Shown: piece by piece, positions 62,734 through 64,000 of the stretch
How the letters are laid out: every line of letters begins with the position of its first letter
How positions within the stretch are numbered: position 1 is the first letter of the stretch
NCBI GenBank assembly: GCA_029555205.1
Contig: JAKPTB010000080.1
Coordinates: 124,001-188,000 of the forward strand
Direction of reading: 5' to 3'
From: Bacillota bacterium
GTDB taxonomy: Bacteria; Bacillota; Desulfotomaculia; Desulfotomaculales; Pelotomaculaceae
Length of the DNA: 64,000 nucleotides
Position numbers and translations under genes: made by a program
Notes under the pieces: generated by a model
Databases searched by the model: none
Told to the model about the DNA's origin: nothing
The model's input: the letters and a program-made list of their open reading frames with translations, nothing else

Positions 62734-62826
62734 ATCTTCTGCATGAATGGCTTCATAATAAACACGTGTAAACCATGCCACGCGCTTCCGGCAGACCTCA
62801 AACGATTAACGGCTTACCAATATAAT

Positions 62827-63015
62827 CTAGCTGAGCATTTTGTTCAACAGAGGCAAAGGGTTGTGTTTTCTCACCGTAAAAACGCGATATGGCAGGTCGT
62901 TAATATCCCAACACCGGATCAGAATATTGCTGATAGCCGCACTGCCGAAATGTTCGGCTGGATCTTCGAATACCAGTGTCGCTCCCTCGTCTATATGCTT
63001 ATTCAAAAGTTTGGT
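62827..63015 (-). pseudogene. Unidentified ORF remnant at the insertion edge
   Basis: A minus-strand frame of about 60 codons without a start codon, ending LLNKMLS-stop at 62827. It contains EGATLVFEDPAEHFG and CWDINDLPYRVFTV, which look like real protein rather than noise. An upstream stop lies just before the second sigK repeat. I do not recognise the family. Confidence 0.3.
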
Positions 63016-63030
63016 AATTTAGGTTTTTGT

Positions 63031-63064
63031 TTTATGTTGGAAGGCTGCCAGTAACGGCAGCCTT
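63031..63064 (+). repeat. Direct repeat, copy 2: duplicate of the sigK 3' end
   Basis: See 59875-59908. The encoded end (Phe-Met-Leu-Glu-Gly-Cys-Gln-stop versus Phe-Thr-Leu-Glu-Gly-Cys-Gln-stop) and the terminator hairpin are both kept. The copy is fused to unrelated upstream sequence and marks the right edge of the insertion. Confidence 0.93.
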
Positions 63065-63445
63065 CTAGATTATGATACGAAAAATAAACCTGGGAAAAGT
63101 ATTATAATTCACAACAGGTGACGTAGATTCCAGGGTATGGGTGCAAGTTGGACAGAGTCTTCCGTTTATGGCAATTTAAGAAATGGCAGAGGGCTAGCGG
63201 TTTTACAAGTTACAAGAGTCCTGAAATGCCCGGGAAGTGGTTAGCTAGCTGTCATTTACTGATGTTGCTGCAAACCTCAGGTCAGCTTTAATTTGACTAT
63301 TGCTAAACCCCATTAAGCGTAGCAAAGGTAGTGAATAGCTAATCATCAAGGATATAGCACAATGACACAGTGACAACGGGAATAATTCAGTTTTTCAAGC
63401 CTGACCCTAAGTTATTTTAGTCAAATCCCATTCATTTCCATTCAT
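63065..63445. other. Intergenic region right of the insertion
   Basis: 381 bp with no ORF, RNA or strong hairpin I can recognise. It lies downstream of both the duplicated sigK end and the convergent reductase gene. Confidence 0.5.
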
Positions 63446-64000
63446 TTATAAAACTGCTTTTTTAAACTCTTCGATGCCAATCCGCTCAATAAACCGGGCT
63501 GTTCTCTCCCTTCCCCGTGCGTTGGCTTTATAGTAGTCGAGACATTTACGAGCCAGTTCGATAACCTGGTCATCACTCAGATTCTCTGCAATGATGTCAC
63601 CGATACGTGGACGTGCTCCGGAATTACCGCCGAAAATTAACGTCCATCCGGATTTTTTGCCAAAGAGGCCGATATCTCTGACATAGGCTTCCCCACACTT
63701 ATTTGGACACCCGGAAACGCCGACTTTGACTTTAGCCGGTAAATCCATCCCTAAAAACTCTTTCTCCAGGCGTAAACCCAGCCCCAATGAATCCAGGACT
63801 CCGAACCTGCAGGCAGCTGTTCCGGGACAAGCTTTTACGTAATGGACACAAGGTCCTACGGCTGGACCGACATCTACACCAAGTTCCTGCCAGATTTTCT
63901 CGACGTCTTCCGGGTTTAAACCCACCAGGGCCAACCGCTGGGCAGAAGTTAGCTTGATCAGTGGTACATTGTACTTCCTGGCTACCCGGGCTACGTTTTC
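63446..64000 (-). CDS. Siroheme [4Fe-4S] sulfite/nitrite reductase-like protein (5' end outside window)
   Basis: The frame is open from 63446 to the window edge (about 184 codons); the internal TTG at 63934 is not the true start. ACPGTAACRFG (C-x5-C) and GCPNKCGEA (C-x3-C) bind the [4Fe-4S]-siroheme pair. The size suggests a one-domain small sulfite reductase-like protein common in anaerobes rather than a full DsrAB subunit, but the missing N-terminus prevents certainty. Confidence 0.85.
   Translation of the reverse strand, partial: ENVARVARKYNVPLIKLTSAQRLALVGLNPEDVEKIWQELGVDVGPAVGPCVHYVKACPGTAACRFGVLDSLGLGLRLEKEFLGMDLPAKVKVGVSGCPNKCGEAYVRDIGLFGKKSGWTLIFGGNSGARPRIGDIIAENLSDDQVIELARKCLDYYKANARGRERTARFIERIGIEEFKKAVL

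Noticed and set aside
62707-63054. 115-codon plus-strand ORF ending in LEGCQ like SigK
   Set aside because: Antisense to IS66 tnpB at its start. The LEGCQ end comes only from the duplicated sigK 3' end, so it is not a sigma factor fragment beyond those few codons.
1-64000. tRNA, rRNA, CRISPR array, prophage or plasmid origin
   Set aside because: No cloverleaf genes, regularly spaced repeats, phage structural genes or replication initiators were found on either strand.

Overview
The window is a chromosomal segment of an anaerobic, endospore-forming, Gram-positive (monoderm) Firmicute. The gene families and order best fit the Desulfotomaculum/Pelotomaculum-type Peptococcaceae. Supporting signs are spo0A, spoIVB, spoIIM, spoIIIAA-AH and sigK (endospores); a ferredoxin-linked 2-oxoacid oxidoreductase, an NfnAB-like transhydrogenase and a siroheme sulfite-reductase-like protein (anaerobic metabolism); and a type IV pilus locus with no outer-membrane secretin. 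The genus is inferred from content and order, not proven. Almost every gene is on the minus strand, so operons read from high to low coordinates.

Layout. 1-9 kb: xerD (cut by the window edge), spoIIM, a tiny plus-strand mciZ, a PepT-like peptidase, korDABC with a P-loop ATPase, then spo0A and spoIVB. 9-24 kb: a housekeeping block, recN-argR-mnmM-nadK-tlyA-dxs-oapA, the large structured OLE RNA, then ispA-xseB-fchA-folD-xseA, nfnAB and nusB. 24-29 kb: DUF2273-amaP-asp23, biotin carboxylase, and a pyruvate carboxylase B subunit fused to a complete AccB-type carrier. 29-35 kb: the eight-gene spoIIIA operon. 35-42 kb: a zinc-ribbon protein, efp, a proline peptidase, aroQ, tldE, a one-domain YabG-like protein, a DUF3243 protein and tldD. 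42-54 kb: a complete type IV pilus locus (pilD-B-T-C, pilA, minor pilins, pilMNO). Its pilin leader carries two tandem cyclic-di-GMP-I riboswitches. 54-59 kb: aroBKCE, yqeG and mobA. 59-63 kb: plus-strand sigK, followed by about 3.1 kb of decayed mobile DNA (group II intron fragment, IS66 pieces, an AT-rich ORF) enclosed by a repeat of the last codons and terminator of sigK. 63.4-64 kb: a sulfite/nitrite-reductase-like gene that runs off the window.

The loci most worth attention are these. The pilus locus seems to be set by c-di-GMP at two levels: two tandem antitermination riboswitches before pilA, and a MshEN-type c-di-GMP-binding N-terminus on PilB. The OLE RNA/OapA locus is in its canonical place, with a long-range closing helix visible. 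The pycB-accB fusion keeps a near-perfect internal ribosome binding site that could release a free 156-residue biotin carrier. The sigK 3' end has captured mobile DNA. I saw no tRNA or rRNA genes, no CRISPR array and no prophage.
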